Shown in pieces: positions 5,957 to 6,855 of a stretch of 6,855 nt of DNA. The DNA lies in contig JAQUAR010000081.1 of assembly GCA_028687155.1 (NCBI GenBank), forward strand, positions 1 to 6,855, in the 5' to 3' direction. The notes beneath the pieces are model-generated. The model saw only the letters and a program-made list of their open reading frames with translations. It was not told the DNA's origin and ran no database searches. Position numbers and translations under genes: made by a program. The stretch comes from Methylacidiphilaceae bacterium (GTDB lineage Bacteria; Verrucomicrobiota; Verrucomicrobiia; Methylacidiphilales; Methylacidiphilaceae). Each line of letters begins with the position of its first letter. The stretch's first letter is position 1.

Positions 5957-6855
5957 AGATTGAGCAGATAGAGCAGGACCGAGAAGATGCTGTCGGCGAC
6001 GATGATCAGGAGAATGCCGGTCACGACGGCTCCGGTGGCCGAGGCGCCCACTGCCGCCGGTCCCTGCCGCGTGCGCAGGCCGAGGAAGCAGCCGCTGGCC
6101 GAGATCAGCAGGCCGAAGACGGCTGCCTTCGCGACTCCCACCCAGATGTCGTGCATCTGCACGGCGCCATCCATCTGGTGGTAGATCGCCTCCAAGGGAT
6201 AGCCGAGGCCGATCATCACGAGAACCCCTCCCAGGATGCCGACGAAGATCGAATAGATCGTCAAAAGGGGGGTGACGATCACCCCGGCGATCACCCGCTG
6301 AATGACTAGGAAGCGGATCGGATCGATGCCCATCGTCTGGAGGGCATCGAGCTCCTCGTTGACCTTCATGGTACCCAATTCGGCGGCAAAGGCCGAGCCG
6401 GAACGGCCGGCCAGGAGAATGGCGGTCATGATGGGACCCATCTCCCGGACCATGAGCAGGCCGATCATGTTCGCGATGAAGATCTGGGCACCGAAGGTAG
6501 ACAGAGGCCGGGCCGATTCGAAGGCGATGACCAGGCCGATCAGAAAGCTGATCAGGGAGACGATCGGCAGCGCGTCGACCCCTGCCGACTCGAAGATCCG
6601 CAGGAACTCTCGCGGCCGGAAGAGGCGTGGATGAAATGCCGCCCCGAGCCCCCTCGTCAGTCGGCCGAGAAACGCCAAGGCATCGACCAGAAGAGTCGCT
6701 TCTTCAATCGCTGTCTGCCCGATCGTCCCGATCAGGCCCGGCTGCTCCGCTGCCGGTTTCCCTCGTGCGGTCGAGGATGGGGGTTCCAGAGACCGCTCCC
6801 ACTCGGGGGGGAGTCCTTCGATCTCGGCTTCGGCGTGGAGACGTCCCTCGGCTTC
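5953..6855 (-). CDS. MlaE-family ABC permease with N-terminal extension (5' end outside the window)
   Basis: Inner-membrane permease of the MCE lipid transporter. The conserved core is unmistakable: REMGPIMTAILLAGRSGSAF, then AELGTMKVNEELDALQTMGIDP, and near the C-terminus GASATGAVVTGILLI, with about five to six hydrophobic segments. A TTG at 6678 could serve as a start and would give 241 residues, but the same frame continues without a stop for 59 more codons to the edge. It encodes an acidic stretch around GLPPEWERSLEPP, a linker, and GLIGTIGQTAIEEATLLVDALAFLG, which is the normal lead-in of MlaE proteins. No ATG, GTG or TTG occurs in 6679-6855. The true protein therefore begins beyond the window and, as in many MlaE relatives, probably carries a STAS (MlaB-like) domain at its N-terminus. 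The family call is firm; the STAS domain is inferred from the linker. Confidence 0.9.
   Translation of the reverse strand, partial: EAEGRLHAEAEIEGLPPEWERSLEPPSSTARGKPAAEQPGLIGTIGQTAIEEATLLVDALAFLGRLTRGLGAAFHPRLFRPREFLRIFESAGVDALPIVSLISFLIGLVIAFESARPLSTFGAQIFIANMIGLLMVREMGPIMTAILLAGRSGSAFAAELGTMKVNEELDALQTMGIDPIRFLVIQRVIAGVIVTPLLTIYSIFVGILGGVLVMIGLGYPLEAIYHQMDGAVQMHDIWVGVAKAAVFGLLISASGCFLGLRTRQGPAAVGASATGAVVTGILLIIVADSIFSVLLYLLNL

Noticed and set aside
5348..5971. 207-codon plus-strand frame across the ATPase gene
   Set aside because: It is antisense to an ATPase with all ABC motifs intact; charged, composition-driven translation.
5953..6678. Complete 241-residue permease starting at TTG 6678
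   Set aside because: The frame stays open to the window edge, and family-typical N-terminal sequence lies upstream of the TTG, so the gene is treated as truncated by the window.
1..6855. tRNA, rRNA, CRISPR array, insertion sequence or attachment site
   Set aside because: No array of spaced repeats, transposase motifs, terminal inverted repeats or tRNA-like cloverleaf was seen by eye; the window is almost entirely explained by two operons.

Overview
This window holds two tightly packed, convergent gene blocks from a GC-rich Gram-negative bacterium. The plus strand (about 60-3683) is a nitric oxide operon: a NorB-type nitric oxide reductase catalytic subunit, two small membrane proteins of unknown function, a doubtful 42-codon ORF, and a divergent NnrS-family membrane protein. 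The minus strand (6855-3680) is an MCE lipid-transport operon in the order permease (mlaE-like, cut by the window end), ATPase (mlaF-like), single-MCE-domain protein (mlaD-like) and an ABC-transport auxiliary lipoprotein. An outer membrane is implied by the MCE system and the lipoprotein. The sequence alone does not name the organism. The GC-rich coding style and the NO-reduction plus MCE combination would fit an acidophilic verrucomicrobial methanotroph (Methylacidimicrobium type) or a proteobacterium, but this is a low-confidence guess.

Layout. Positions 2-61 are the last 19 codons of an unidentified gene. Positions 62-278 look non-coding and hold two perfect inverted repeats (98-123 and 144-164) and a good sigma70-type promoter (TTGACG, 17 bp, TTTACT; 178-206). 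norB follows from a GTG at 279 behind an AAGGGG ribosome site. The next junctions are very tight: norB/orf99 and orf99/orf116 overlap by ATGA, orf116 is followed after 6 nt by the 42-codon ORF, and that ORF overlaps nnrS by ATGA. The whole block therefore reads as one translationally coupled transcript for reducing or handling NO at the inner membrane. No norC (cytochrome c subunit) is visible next to norB.

The two blocks meet tail to tail. The TAG stop of nnrS and the TAA stop of the lipoprotein gene overlap by 4 bp (3680-3683), so no intergenic terminator is possible. On the minus strand the junctions are ATGA (permease/ATPase), an 11-bp overlap with a GTG start (ATPase/MCE protein), and ATGA (MCE protein/lipoprotein). 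Together these four proteins would form an inner-membrane ABC complex with a periplasm-facing MCE ring and an outer-membrane-directed lipoprotein, moving phospholipids or other hydrophobic molecules across the envelope.

Most notable points: NorB keeps all catalytic histidines and the main glutamates but has Lys where canonical cNOR has the calcium-binding Glu, which fits the missing NorC; the two small membrane proteins are candidate unrecognised partners; the 42-codon ORF shares a 14-nt identity with nnrS at exactly the same distance from its own ATG; and the permease frame runs past its apparent TTG start to the window edge, so it probably carries an N-terminal STAS-like extension.
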